Shown here one piece after another: positions 26,964-37,028 of a stretch of DNA of 64,000 bases. The stretch is from Fabrea salina (Eukaryota; Ciliophora; Heterotrichea; Heterotrichida; Fabreidae), in assembly GCA_022984795.1 (NCBI GenBank), contig JALIHJ010000005.1:124001-188000 (forward strand), given 5' to 3'. The notes under the pieces are model-generated. The model worked only from the letters and a program-made list of their open reading frames with translations, did no database searches and was not told where the DNA came from. Every line of letters begins with the position of its first letter. The stretch's first letter is position 1. The translations under genes were made by a program, and so were the position numbers.

Positions 26964-27320
26964 TTATTTATCTCTTAGTTCCCAAATTTTAATGTCCTTG
27001 TTTCCCTTCTTGTCGTCCATAACTGAAAGGTACTCTTGGTGGATGGAACAGCAGGGAAGGCACCAACCTAACAAAATTGTCATGTAGATAGGTTCATCTA
27101 CGCCCATCTTTTCCTTCAAGTTGTACCTGTTGTAGGCAAACCCGTAACAGCCGCAACAACATGCCAACAGACAAGCTATTAAAAAGGAATTGTCTTTGCC
27201 TAGAGCTAGTTTGGCGTCGCAGCCCTGCATACAAGCCACTCCTCCGGGAATGCAACATCCCCACAGAAACATCAAGGGGTTTTCAGTGCAGCTACACAAA
27301 CTGTATTTCCAGCCTCCCAT
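26964..27320 (-). CDS. PLAC8-family Cys-rich membrane protein
   Basis: 118 residues. It starts MGGWKYSLCSC and has the PLAC8 layout: W-x-L-x-x-C near the N-terminus, a hydrophobic Cys-rich centre (about 45-62, LIACLLACCCGCYGF) ending in YNRYNLK, and a second hydrophobic Cys pair (LLGWCLPCCSIHQEY). PLAC8/FCR proteins affect cell size or metal resistance in plants and have other roles in animals; no single activity is established. Membrane association is expected. Converges on the kinase at 59 nt. Confidence 0.85.
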   Translation of the reverse strand: MGGWKYSLCSCTENPLMFLWGCCIPGGVACMQGCDAKLALGKDNSFLIACLLACCCGCYGFAYNRYNLKEKMGVDEPIYMTILLGWCLPCCSIHQEYLSVMDDKKGNKDIKIWELRDK

Positions 27321-27589
27321 TATTATTATTAGCGTTATTTAAATCAAAATTCTAATGGAATTGTTGCCGGTTACTTACATTTGCAAAAGTAATTAAGAGT
27401 TAACTGCTAAAACCCGAACAAAAAACACTTAACAGCAACTAAATAAAAAAACCCAAGCAAAGACAATACTTCTAAACCAGAATTCCTAGTAATGAGAAAT
27501 GAGTATAGGCCAAGGTTTAAGTAATCACAATAGTAAAACAACAGAATTCTAGGGACTTAATTTGAAATGTTCCATTTGAATATAATAAA
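27321..27589. promoter_or_regulatory. Divergent intergenic region, PLAC8 / MAPK
   Basis: 269 nt, AT-rich, between divergent starts. Carries ACAACAGAATTC at 27538-27549, 40 nt before the MAPK ATG, and TATAATAAA just before that ATG. No RNA gene pattern seen. Confidence 0.45.
27538..27549 (+). promoter_or_regulatory. Shared 12-mer motif, copy 2 (one difference)
   Basis: ACAACAGAATTC; differs from the other three copies at one position. Confidence 0.35.
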
Positions 27590-28660
27590 ATGGAAGACCA
27601 AGTTCCCGCAGGGAAAACGAAGTTCGTAGCCGGAGGGAATACATTTATTGTAGACGACCGGTACGAGTTTTTAAAAAAGATTGGGCATGGAGCTTATGGC
27701 GTAGTAGTGGCTGCTTATGATCATAAGACCAACATGAAAGTTGCCATCAAAAAAATCCCCAACGCCTTTGACGACTTAATTGACGCAAAGCGCATAGTCC
27801 GCGAAATAAAGTTACTCTCCTTTTTTGACCACGAAAATACCATCAGTTTGCTAAACGTTCTGAAGCCCCCTAGCAGAACGGGGTACGAAGACATCTACCT
27901 AGTGACTGACCTTATGGAAACTGATCTGCACAGGGTGGTTTACTCCCGCCAAGAACTCACCGACGACCATATTCAGTACTTCTTGTACCAAATCCTGCGT
28001 GGAATTCTTTACATGCACTCAGCAAACGTCATTCACAGAGACCTGAAGCCCTCAAATCTTTTACTGAACAAAAACTGCGACTTGAAAATTTGTGACTTGG
28101 GGTTAGCTAGGGGCTACGACAAAGAAACCGAAAACCTGACTGAGTACGTAGTTACCAGGTGGTACAGAGCCCCTGAGGTGATTCTTAACTCCTCAATGTA
28201 CTCTAAACAAATAGACGTGTGGGGAGTAGGGTGCATATTTGCAGAACTCCTTGGAAGGGCTCCGTTGTTTCCCGGCGAAGATTACCTGGACCAAGTCCAA
28301 CGCGTAATTGGGGTGCTTGGAACTCCTACTACTGAAGATATGCATTTCATTTCTAACCCGGCAGCCCGGAGGTTCATCAACAAACTTCCCAAACGCGAAA
28401 AAGTGAAGTTCAGTACCCTTTACCCGAAAGCCAACCCTGTAGCCTTGGACCTACTCGAAAAAATGTTAGTGTTCAACCCTGATAAAAGGTGGACAGTTGA
28501 ACAGTGCTTGAAGCACTCTTACTTCAGAGACCTCCACAACCCCGAAGAAGAGCCTACTGCTTCTGACCCCTTTGACTGGTCATTTGACAACTTTGAACCC
28601 ACCAAAGACATACTTCAAAATATGGTTTACGAAGAATCACTAAAGTTTAACCCGGAATAA
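27590..28660 (+). CDS. ERK-type MAP kinase (TEY activation loop)
   Basis: 356 residues, the usual ERK1/2-like length. IGHGAYGVV at 31-39, catalytic Lys54, HRDLKPSN at 149-156, activation segment ENLTEYVVTRWYRAPE with Thr184-Glu185-Tyr186 for dual phosphorylation. The metal-binding triad reads DLG (169-171) instead of DFG, a conservative change that keeps the Asp. The C-terminal lobe includes the MAPK insert and an acidic docking-type stretch near 320-335. Acts in a MAPKKK-MAPKK-MAPK cascade. Converges on ATP synthase beta with 13 nt between stops. Confidence 0.94.
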   Translation: MEDQVPAGKTKFVAGGNTFIVDDRYEFLKKIGHGAYGVVVAAYDHKTNMKVAIKKIPNAFDDLIDAKRIVREIKLLSFFDHENTISLLNVLKPPSRTGYEDIYLVTDLMETDLHRVVYSRQELTDDHIQYFLYQILRGILYMHSANVIHRDLKPSNLLLNKNCDLKICDLGLARGYDKETENLTEYVVTRWYRAPEVILNSSMYSKQIDVWGVGCIFAELLGRAPLFPGEDYLDQVQRVIGVLGTPTTEDMHFISNPAARRFINKLPKREKVKFSTLYPKANPVALDLLEKMLVFNPDKRWTVEQCLKHSYFRDLHNPEEEPTASDPFDWSFDNFEPTKDILQNMVYEESLKFNPE

Positions 28661-28673
28661 GAATGTTATTGCA

Positions 28674-30735
<2,062 letters not shown>

Positions 30736-30756
30736 TTACTCAAATAATTCAATTAA

Positions 30757-31050
30757 ATGGCAACTTTCGACCCCAAAAAAGACTACTTTGTTGAGTTTTG
30801 GAAAAAATACATAGAAAACGAAGTTCTGGTTCAAAACTACAACTCTACTATGAACGAAATAAAAAAGATATCTAAAAAGCTTTACAAACTAGAAAGAAAA
30901 CGCTACGGGAAACTCGGAAGAAGACGTCCTGACAACGAATTGGGAAAGTTCCACGAGTGCACTTTTCCTAATTGTAACAAAAGGTATGCTTATGACTCTT
31001 CCCTTTGGTTGCACATCAAACGCAAGCACAAAAACGAACCTAGTCATTAA
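30757..31050 (+). CDS. Small single C2H2 zinc-finger protein
   Basis: 97 residues. A basic helical N-terminal region (about 1-60) precedes one C2H2 finger, CTFPNCNKRYAYDSSLWLH with the second His in RKH at the end. The CxxxxC spacing and linker fit a TFIIIA-type finger. One finger rarely gives specific DNA binding alone, so RNA or protein binding is possible. Divergent from MCTS1 (21 nt between ATGs), and the glutaredoxin ATG follows its stop by 8 nt. Confidence 0.75.
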   Translation: MATFDPKKDYFVEFWKKYIENEVLVQNYNSTMNEIKKISKKLYKLERKRYGKLGRRRPDNELGKFHECTFPNCNKRYAYDSSLWLHIKRKHKNEPSH

Positions 31051-31058
31051 TGTAATAA

Positions 31059-31382
31059 ATGGAGGGAGACTTAGTAACTCAGATTAGACAAGAGATTTCA
31101 ACAACTCCTGTAGTCGTATACAGCAAAACTTGGTGCGGTTTTTGTTCCAGGGCTAAAAGCGCACTCAGCGACTTGAATGTTGAATTCAAAGCAATAGAAT
31201 TAGACTTAGTCGGGAACGGTCAGCAAATCCAGAACACTTTGGAAGACATTACAAGACAAAGAACTGTGCCCAACATTTTTATAGGAGGAGAGCACGTAGG
31301 TGGCTGCAGTGAGTTGATGCAAGGCCTCAAGAATGGCAAAGTAAGGGAGCTTTTCCAGAAAAACTCTATCCAGTTCTCATAA
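31059..31382 (+). CDS. Dithiol glutaredoxin
   Basis: 107 residues, classic thioredoxin fold. Active site WCGFC (Cys26, Cys29) is a variant of the usual CPYC. TVPNIFIGGEHVGGC carries the cis-Pro and the glutathione-binding Gly-Gly. It reduces disulfides or glutathionylated proteins with GSH. No signal peptide, so cytosolic. The second Cys makes the dithiol mechanism possible, unlike CGFS glutaredoxins that handle iron-sulfur clusters. Starts only 8 nt after the upstream stop. Confidence 0.95.
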   Translation: MEGDLVTQIRQEISTTPVVVYSKTWCGFCSRAKSALSDLNVEFKAIELDLVGNGQQIQNTLEDITRQRTVPNIFIGGEHVGGCSELMQGLKNGKVRELFQKNSIQFS

Positions 31383-31398
31383 GTAACCCATTAAATAG

Positions 31399-31905
31399 TT
31401 ATTTATTCATTTTGCATTTTTTATTATGTCTGGCCATTGCGTACTTGTTGTAAACGGTTTTGCCGCAACGTTCACAGTTAACACGGGTAGCCTCTTCATG
31501 TACTTGCTTTACATGGAACTTTAATGCGTACTTGTGCTTAAATCTTTTTCCACAAGTTTGGCACTTTGAAGGCTTGTTCTTTTTAAGGTGGACTTTTCCT
31601 ATGTGCTGTTTCAGTCCCTTTTTGGATTTGTAAGTGTTTCCACACTCCTCACAAACAAACTTACGCTCAGTGAAAAGTAGGTCAGAGTCTTTCTTGGAGT
31701 CTTGTTTAGTAGTCTCGCAATCGAATTTTTCGGCTTTGCTTTGTTCGAACTGGAAAGAAAGGAATTCCTTTGCATCGTTATCTAAATCAAAACTTTTTTG
31801 TAGATGCAAACTGAACTCTTCCCCTGTGGTAAATTTAGAGCCGCATATGGAGCAAACTAAGTATTGACTATCAAATTGCTTAGCATTGGTTTGCAATCTT
31901 TCCAT
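31399..31905 (-). CDS. Four-finger C2H2-type zinc-finger protein
   Basis: 168 residues. Finger 1 (CSICGSKFTTGEEFSLH) is followed by an acidic spacer, then three closely spaced fingers: CEECGNTYKSKKGLKQH, CQTCGKRFKHKYALKFH, CERCGKTVYNKYAMARH. The last finger ends in Cys rather than His (C2HC). Short linkers and basic residues suit DNA binding. Likely a nuclear factor; target unknown. ATG start; converges on glutaredoxin at 16 nt. Confidence 0.85.
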   Translation of the reverse strand: MERLQTNAKQFDSQYLVCSICGSKFTTGEEFSLHLQKSFDLDNDAKEFLSFQFEQSKAEKFDCETTKQDSKKDSDLLFTERKFVCEECGNTYKSKKGLKQHIGKVHLKKNKPSKCQTCGKRFKHKYALKFHVKQVHEEATRVNCERCGKTVYNKYAMARHNKKCKMNK

Positions 31906-32010
31906 TATTTAACTTTGAATTTACTTAGAATTAATATTTCTTTATAAACAAGTTTTAAGTAGAGCCACACCAACCATAGTTATAATTTTGAATTAGGTTT
32001 TATTATAAAC

Positions 32011-33366
32011 TCAATCCCTAAGCCATTTTTCAAGGTAATCTAAGATTTGTTGTCTGGCTTCTTTCAGTTCTTGTGGGTCATTCTCATTGGGAGTTTTCAA
32101 ATCCACACCGTGGGAGCAGTCAGTGCAGTTGATCCTTATAACTGGACTAGAACTTGAAAGCTGTTGCAAATGCCCGGCATGCTTCCAGGGGTCTTCTTCT
32201 CCATAAGTAAACACTATTTGTTGTCCAGTGTAGTGCAAGTCCGCAGCTGAAACTTCTGTGTCGGGCATGTCTATGCTGCCTGGGTAGTCAAAAATATCGT
32301 TGCACAGGTTTTCCCAGTAAGTGATGTTCAGTAGTGAAGACCTCATGTTGTATTCAGAAGGAGTTTGGAACCACCCTAGTTGAGTGCACTTTTGCCAGTA
32401 CCACTGCCTTCCGTAAACTTCAGGGTACCACAGCAAATTCTTCAAAGAACTAATTGCATAATTCGAAGGTGAAGTTAAGTTGTGACTTTTGCCTAGCTCC
32501 ACCAAGTTTCTGAGCTTCTGCCAGTCATCTTCTGACTTAGTGACTTCACTGCATAGCTTTGTTCGGGAACCTTCCACAACTAAGTTAACCATCATGTCTG
32601 TTATGTAGTAAAGCACAGAAGTCATGTCTTCTGATTCTTGGAACTCCTGTGTGGTTCCTGTTAAGTCTGTGACTTGAGTAATTTCTCCGTCTAAGAACTT
32701 TTTCTCAACCAGTGCGTTAACTTTTCGAATAGCTTCTACACAAGACTCTCCACTTTTAAAAGTAGCTTCGTACACTCCTTTGTCAAAGTCTTTGAAGTCA
32801 AGAATAGGAACCACTGTTGCCGAGGAAGCCCACGCTGCAACAATTAAGTCGGGGTACCTTGTCCGCAGCCAAGCACTCATAGCCCCTGCGTAGCCTCCTC
32901 CAACTGTCACCCACTGGACTTCTCCTCCGCCGAACTGTCTCCTTTGGGCTGTGACTTCTTCGTTGACTTTGAAGATAAACTGAGCTACGTCAGTCATGGC
33001 CTGTTGGACGTCATGGTAAAAGAAAAGCTGTGGAAGCATTGAAGCAAAGAAATAAGGAAGAGAAGCTCCATAGTATCTGTGCTCAAGAACTACAACTTTA
33101 GCACGGAATTCTTTGGCTACCTGCAGCACGTATTGTTTGTCTGTGTGGAGCCCGTTGCAACTAGAAGCACCGCAGAGGTAAAGAAAGATAGGGCCATTAG
33201 CTTGGTCCCAGTGCTGGTCAATCACCCAATAGCGCTGAGTGAAGCTGCCTCCTTCTTGGTAGGGCAAGTGAAAGTGGTTTCGGGTTTGAATAAAGGACTT
33301 CTGATTAGAATCCTCACTGGAGCTAACTACTGCAAAACAGAAAACCAAAAAGTATGTTGCTTTCAT
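32011..33366 (-). CDS. S28 (Pro-X carboxypeptidase/DPP7) family protein, nucleophile Ser replaced by Gly
   Basis: 451 residues with a clear signal peptide (about 1-17). Family marks: YWVIDQHWDQANGPIFLYL, VVLEHRYYG, and the nucleophile elbow region VTVGGGYAGAMSAW. In active S28 enzymes the elbow is GGSYxG; here residue 158 is Gly (codon GGC, one base from the Ser codon AGC). The Asp (GEEDPWKHAG) and His (CSHGVDL) of the triad are present. It is therefore likely secreted or lysosomal but catalytically dead, or using another residue. The stop codon is TGA, the only one I noted. Length is normal for the family. Confidence 0.88.
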   Translation of the reverse strand: MKATYFLVFCFAVVSSSEDSNQKSFIQTRNHFHLPYQEGGSFTQRYWVIDQHWDQANGPIFLYLCGASSCNGLHTDKQYVLQVAKEFRAKVVVLEHRYYGASLPYFFASMLPQLFFYHDVQQAMTDVAQFIFKVNEEVTAQRRQFGGGEVQWVTVGGGYAGAMSAWLRTRYPDLIVAAWASSATVVPILDFKDFDKGVYEATFKSGESCVEAIRKVNALVEKKFLDGEITQVTDLTGTTQEFQESEDMTSVLYYITDMMVNLVVEGSRTKLCSEVTKSEDDWQKLRNLVELGKSHNLTSPSNYAISSLKNLLWYPEVYGRQWYWQKCTQLGWFQTPSEYNMRSSLLNITYWENLCNDIFDYPGSIDMPDTEVSAADLHYTGQQIVFTYGEEDPWKHAGHLQQLSSSSPVIRINCTDCSHGVDLKTPNENDPQELKEARQQILDYLEKWLRD

Positions 33367-33385
33367 ATTTATAAACCTTCAGAAC

Positions 33386-34291
33386 TTAGTTAGCGAACTC
33401 CTTCATAGACTGAATTTGGGAGTTGAGCAGGTGAAGATTCCTTTCAATAAGGTGCATTCTTTGAAGGTCAAGTCCTTGCTTTTCCATTAATTCTTTTTTC
33501 TTCTTCTGAATCATCATTTCTCTAAAGTTGTCCATGATAAACTCTTCCCTGTTGCTCATAAAAAACAAGTACCCCAGTATCGCCCACCCTGACCCTATTA
33601 AGTAACTGACGGGCTCCATAACATCCCAGCCGTACTTCACAAAAGTAAAGTAAGCGATTCCTGACCACTGGCCCAAAAACACAAACAGTCCTGAGTTAAT
33701 CCAAAAGTCAGCATACTTCTCAGAAGCAGTCTGGATTTCTTGAAGTTTCTCTTGGAAAGGAGAGAGTTCTCTTTCGTAAACAGCTGCTTGGGCCTCAAGC
33801 ACTTTAACTTCTTCTTGGGTTTCTTTGCTTACTCCTTCTAAGGACCTATAAATTGCTTTGTGCAACTCTTCTTGCGAAAACTCGTTCTTAAGGTCCTTTT
33901 TGAGCAGGGTTGCAAACCTAATAGCTTTGCGTGCTTCATTAAAAGGAACTCCACTTTCAAAGGCTACAGTATAGAGGTTTTCATTTTCTCTGATAAACTG
34001 GTGCACTCCAGGAAATACTTCAACAGGGGAGTTGTTTATTAGTATTTGGAACTGGTCTTTAATAACTTCTTTCAAGTGGGTGTTGGGACTAAGAAGACTG
34101 TTTCCTTTTTTGAACTCAACAGAAGACACCTGGGAGTCTTCGTTTTTAATGTCGAGGGCAAGCTGCTCAATAGTTTCGGTGGGTTTCATTGTAAACTCTG
34201 CAGTAGTTGTAGGGAGTTTTAGTTTAAGTTTAGGAGGAATGGTTGAGCTGAGTTCAACTGTGGAGAACCTCTTTGCAATACATTTCATCAT
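33386..34291 (-). CDS. MCU: Mitochondrial calcium uniporter pore subunit MCU
   Basis: 301 residues from ATG 34291 (MMKCIAKRFSTVELSS), which reads as a mitochondrial presequence. The matrix domain (about 20-180) is followed by a coiled coil, then two membrane helices flanking YGWDVMEPVSYLIG. This is the DIME selectivity-filter motif (D-V-M-E). A second coiled coil ends the protein. Forms the Ca2+ channel of the inner membrane. An ATG at 34351 would add 20 residues but overlaps the upstream gene; the downstream ATG pair at 34291/34288 leaves a 17-nt gap and is preferred. Confidence 0.94.
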   Translation of the reverse strand: MMKCIAKRFSTVELSSTIPPKLKLKLPTTTAEFTMKPTETIEQLALDIKNEDSQVSSVEFKKGNSLLSPNTHLKEVIKDQFQILINNSPVEVFPGVHQFIRENENLYTVAFESGVPFNEARKAIRFATLLKKDLKNEFSQEELHKAIYRSLEGVSKETQEEVKVLEAQAAVYERELSPFQEKLQEIQTASEKYADFWINSGLFVFLGQWSGIAYFTFVKYGWDVMEPVSYLIGSGWAILGYLFFMSNREEFIMDNFREMMIQKKKKELMEKQGLDLQRMHLIERNLHLLNSQIQSMKEFAN

Positions 34292-34308
34292 TTTTATGGG
34301 CGTTATAC

Positions 34309-34890
34309 TTAAATCTTGCTTCTTCTGGAACCTGGAATTAAAACAAAGCATATAAAACTCCCAAGCAACAAAAACACCAGTGCTCTAAGGGCTAGCTGCT
34401 TAAAAGAGTCCTTTGAGTTAAGGGCTTCGTTTAGCTGTGAGCACACCTTTTCTTTTTCTTTTTGTATTTCGGTTCTTTCACTGTACACGTTTTCAAATGC
34501 TGAGCTGATTTCTTTTATCTTTTGGTTGACTTCGTTTTCTTTTTGAGTTACGTCTTCTGTGAACGAGTCTAGTTGCCACCTTCTAGTTCCAAACACGTGG
34601 TCGATGGTTTCTCTGTATTCTCTGTTGACTTTCATCAGACTTAAGTTTTCTTCTTGGACTTCTTCTAGCACTGAGTGGTAAGCTACTTCAATGCTGGAGA
34701 GTTGCTCGTTTTCGTTTCTTAAGCAGTCAAGGGCATTTTTCAAAAGCAAACACTCTGAGTAGTACTCTTCTGACTTCAGTAACTCGGCTTTTTCGAACTG
34801 GATTTCTTGAAGCAAATCTGCAATTGTTAAAGAGTCTTTTGAGGAAGTGTCAGGGTTTCCTGGACTGCCTAAGTCTTTACTTGCAAGCAT
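34309..34890 (-). CDS. Tail-anchored coiled-coil membrane protein
   Basis: 193 residues. Coiled coil from about 25 to 160, then one hydrophobic helix near the C-terminus (about 168-186, ALVFLLLGSFICFVLI) and a short basic tail GSRRSKI. This is a tail-anchored layout, as in golgins, SNARE-like or ER/mitochondrial outer membrane tethers. No family recognised. The ATG faces the TAF12 ATG across 17 nt. Confidence 0.72.
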   Translation of the reverse strand: MLASKDLGSPGNPDTSSKDSLTIADLLQEIQFEKAELLKSEEYYSECLLLKNALDCLRNENEQLSSIEVAYHSVLEEVQEENLSLMKVNREYRETIDHVFGTRRWQLDSFTEDVTQKENEVNQKIKEISSAFENVYSERTEIQKEKEKVCSQLNEALNSKDSFKQLALRALVFLLLGSFICFVLIPGSRRSKI

Positions 34891-34907
34891 AGTTGCCCTA
34901 ATTATTA

Positions 34908-35237
34908 ATGTCAGACAAAATAGTGAACAAAAAGCAACTAGAACAACTATACAGAACAGACTTTACTGTAGAAGAAGAAGCAGAAGAGCTTTTACTGAAA
35001 CTGGGAGAAGACTTTATTTCAAAAGTAGTCGAAATGGGGTGTGAAGCTGCAATAGCTCGCGAAGGCACCAGCTTAGACTTAGAAGACATTAAACTGGTTC
35101 TAGAAAGGTACTGGGACATCAGAATTCCGGAGTTTGAAAGAGAAGAAACTTACAAACCTTCAAGACAAAGCATGAGCCGAAGTAAAAGAGAAGCCCTTGT
35201 GAGGAAAAGTCAAGCAACACGAAGAACGAGCTCTTAG
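34908..35237 (+). CDS. TAF12: TFIID subunit TAF12 (histone fold)
   Basis: 109 residues, nearly all histone fold. It lines up well with animal TAF12: LEQLYR near the start, EEEAEELLLKLGEDFISKVV, then AAIAREGTSLDLEDIKLVLE and the family end WDIRIPEF followed by a basic tail. TAF12 pairs with TAF4 in TFIID and with ADA1 in SAGA. Full family-core length. ATG start, TAG stop. Confidence 0.93.
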   Translation: MSDKIVNKKQLEQLYRTDFTVEEEAEELLLKLGEDFISKVVEMGCEAAIAREGTSLDLEDIKLVLERYWDIRIPEFEREETYKPSRQSMSRSKREALVRKSQATRRTSS

Positions 35238-35267
35238 TATAAGTTCAAATTAAGATTAATTCACTAA

Positions 35268-35723
35268 CTAATTTTTGAAAATTGGCATGTTTTCTTTATC
35301 ACACACAGGTGTGAAGCTTTTAGCAAGGGCATTAAACTTAGTAGTTTTTTTGAATTTTTCTACCTGCTTGAAAACGTCTTTGAAAAACCCTTCTTGTTTG
35401 AGTTCTTCAAAAACTTGGACTTGCTTGTTAATGAAGTTTACTACATGTTCAACTTCAGACTCAAAATTGAGTTCACTGAACAAAGTAGAAATAGTTAGGG
35501 TTTGTTGGGTGTGCTGGGTTTTTCTTAAAAGGTAAGAATGAAGTCTGGACTCGAGAGGAGGAATCTGGGGTGAAGGAGTCATTGAACTCGAAGTGAAGTT
35601 TTCTGGAGAAGTGCAGTTAGAAGTTGTTCTTTCTGCAACTGGGGAAGAGTAGGGAGTTGAGTTGAGACTTTCTAGTAAGCTAGAAGGCAAGTACTGAGAT
35701 AAGTTTTCTGGTAGTGTTTCCAT
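35268..35723 (-). CDS. Hypothetical protein with Ser/Thr/Pro-rich N-terminus
   Basis: 151 residues. Residues 1-65 are Ser/Thr/Pro-rich and probably disordered, with several SP/TP sites. Residues 70-135 are helical (SEVEHVVNFINKQVQVFEEL). The tail contains FTPVCDKENMPIF. No family recognised. The SP/TP sites could be kinase targets, which is speculation. ATG at 35723 is followed upstream by 129 nt of AT-rich divergent spacer before CEP19. Confidence 0.6.
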   Translation of the reverse strand: METLPENLSQYLPSSLLESLNSTPYSSPVAERTTSNCTSPENFTSSSMTPSPQIPPLESRLHSYLLRKTQHTQQTLTISTLFSELNFESEVEHVVNFINKQVQVFEELKQEGFFKDVFKQVEKFKKTTKFNALAKSFTPVCDKENMPIFKN

Positions 35724-35852
35724 TTGAATAATTTTAAATTTTGAATTTCTTACCTGAAATGAAGTAGTGGTTAAGTGTAAGTTGTAGTTTAAGTTTTGAA
35801 ACAGTTAAGAAAACACTTAGTCAGGAATTCATGAACTTAAATTAAATTTGTT

Positions 35853-36329
35853 ATGGCTTTCATAACTCAGCATGCTGACTCAAGTTTTCCTGACTACCAA
35901 CCTAAGCGTTTCGGACTGAAATTTGACCCACCTACTATAGTTCTTGAGTACTTAGTTCCTTCCACAGGGAAACTCTACCACCATAGAATGCGTTTAAGGA
36001 ACATGACACCTGATTCTAGAACCCTCGATTTACTCAATCATCTTAAAAAGCGCCACTCCATGTACCTCAACACTTCCAAAATATCAGAAGACCAACTTAA
36101 AGACCTCATAGAAAAGCTCAAAAAGAGACTTAGTGAAGAAAAAGAAATTAACCTCAACAAGTTAACACCTGAAGAGGTTGCTGAGTACAAGAAGAAAATG
36201 GATGTGGACTTTGAAAAAAACCTAAAACGCCCTGGGGACGAAGACTTCGAGTATGACTTGCGCAAAGATTTTAAGCCAGTTGAAGATAGTGGCTGGGACG
36301 AAGAAGATGAAGAAGATATAGTTTTATAA
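35853..36329 (+). CDS. CEP19: Basal-body protein CEP19
   Basis: 158 residues, close to the human length. Conserved blocks in order: FGLKFDPPTIVLEYL, YHHRMRLRNM, EINLNKLTPEEVAEYKKKMD, FEKNLKRPGDEDFEYDL and the end SGWDEEDEED. These match CEP19 (FxPPxIxLxYE, RxMPVRN, DLNKLxDxELxxxKxxMDxxFExN, FxYD, SGWD). In animals CEP19 sits on the mother centriole and recruits RABL2 to start IFT-B entry; a RABL2 gene lies at 59079-59690. Converges on the HSF gene at 8 nt. Confidence 0.93.
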   Translation: MAFITQHADSSFPDYQPKRFGLKFDPPTIVLEYLVPSTGKLYHHRMRLRNMTPDSRTLDLLNHLKKRHSMYLNTSKISEDQLKDLIEKLKKRLSEEKEINLNKLTPEEVAEYKKKMDVDFEKNLKRPGDEDFEYDLRKDFKPVEDSGWDEEDEEDIVL

Positions 36330-36337
36330 TAACAACT

Positions 36338-37000
36338 TTACTGAGGGTCCCTTGAGTGTTCAGACTCTTCAGAGTTTTCAGAGTTGTCTGAGTAGTAGGC
36401 TGTGACAGGTTGGATATCTTCAAGTTGAAGGGCAACTTCCTTGGGTCTTTTGCGTGGGAGTTTGGCCGAGGGAGTTAAGTCTTTGGCGTAGTTGCAAAGA
36501 ATGCTTTGGATTCTTTTCTCTTTTTGGTGGTTCTGCACAAGCGTAGTTATCAATGACTGGTTGTGGAGGAATACCTTTGAGTAGTGTTGTTCAAGTGACT
36601 TAACTACTTCATCCATGCTGGCTTGTTCTTCTTCTGCAAGGTTTACTCTTTCTTTCAGTTTGTTTTGTTCTGTAAACTCGTGTTTTTGGGCGTTTTTTCT
36701 CTTAATGTTTGAAAGAAGGTTTGGTCTGTTTCTTTTAAAGAACTCATGGAAGAACACAATCTGACTTCCGCTTTTTTCTTTATGGAAGTCGTACATGTTG
36801 AGCTGTCTTACAAAGCTGGAAAAGTTTTTGTGTTTAAAGAATTTGGGCAAAATGCTTTCTGTGAAAGTGTTGGGGTCAGTAATCACAAAAGCATTTCCTT
36901 CATTAGTCCAGCTAATTATGTTGTCTTCTGAGTGGTCGTCAACTATCTTATAAGCTTTTTTTAAGAAAGAAGTTGGCTTGTTAGGCTTTCTGGCATTCAT
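36338..37000 (-). CDS. HSF: Heat-shock-factor-type transcription factor
   Basis: 220 residues. HSF DNA-binding domain at about 8-105: FLKKAYKIV, ISWTNEGNAFVITDP, LPKFFKHKNFSSFVRQLNMY (the recognition helix), then DFHK. A short coiled coil (about 115-150) follows, then a Ser/Glu-rich tail. The coiled coil is shorter than the HR-A/B trimerisation repeat of classic HSFs, and no HR-C or clear activation domain is visible. Ciliates often carry several such short HSF-like factors. Confidence 0.93.
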   Translation of the reverse strand: MNARKPNKPTSFLKKAYKIVDDHSEDNIISWTNEGNAFVITDPNTFTESILPKFFKHKNFSSFVRQLNMYDFHKEKSGSQIVFFHEFFKRNRPNLLSNIKRKNAQKHEFTEQNKLKERVNLAEEEQASMDEVVKSLEQHYSKVFLHNQSLITTLVQNHQKEKRIQSILCNYAKDLTPSAKLPRKRPKEVALQLEDIQPVTAYYSDNSENSEESEHSRDPQ

Positions 37001-37028
37001 ATTTATTGAGCCACTCTAATTATTTACA

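Noticed and set aside
34292-34351. 20-residue N-terminal extension of MCU from ATG 34351
   Set aside because: It overlaps the upstream coding sequence and weakens the mitochondrial presequence; the ATG pair at 34291 fits the usual spacing.
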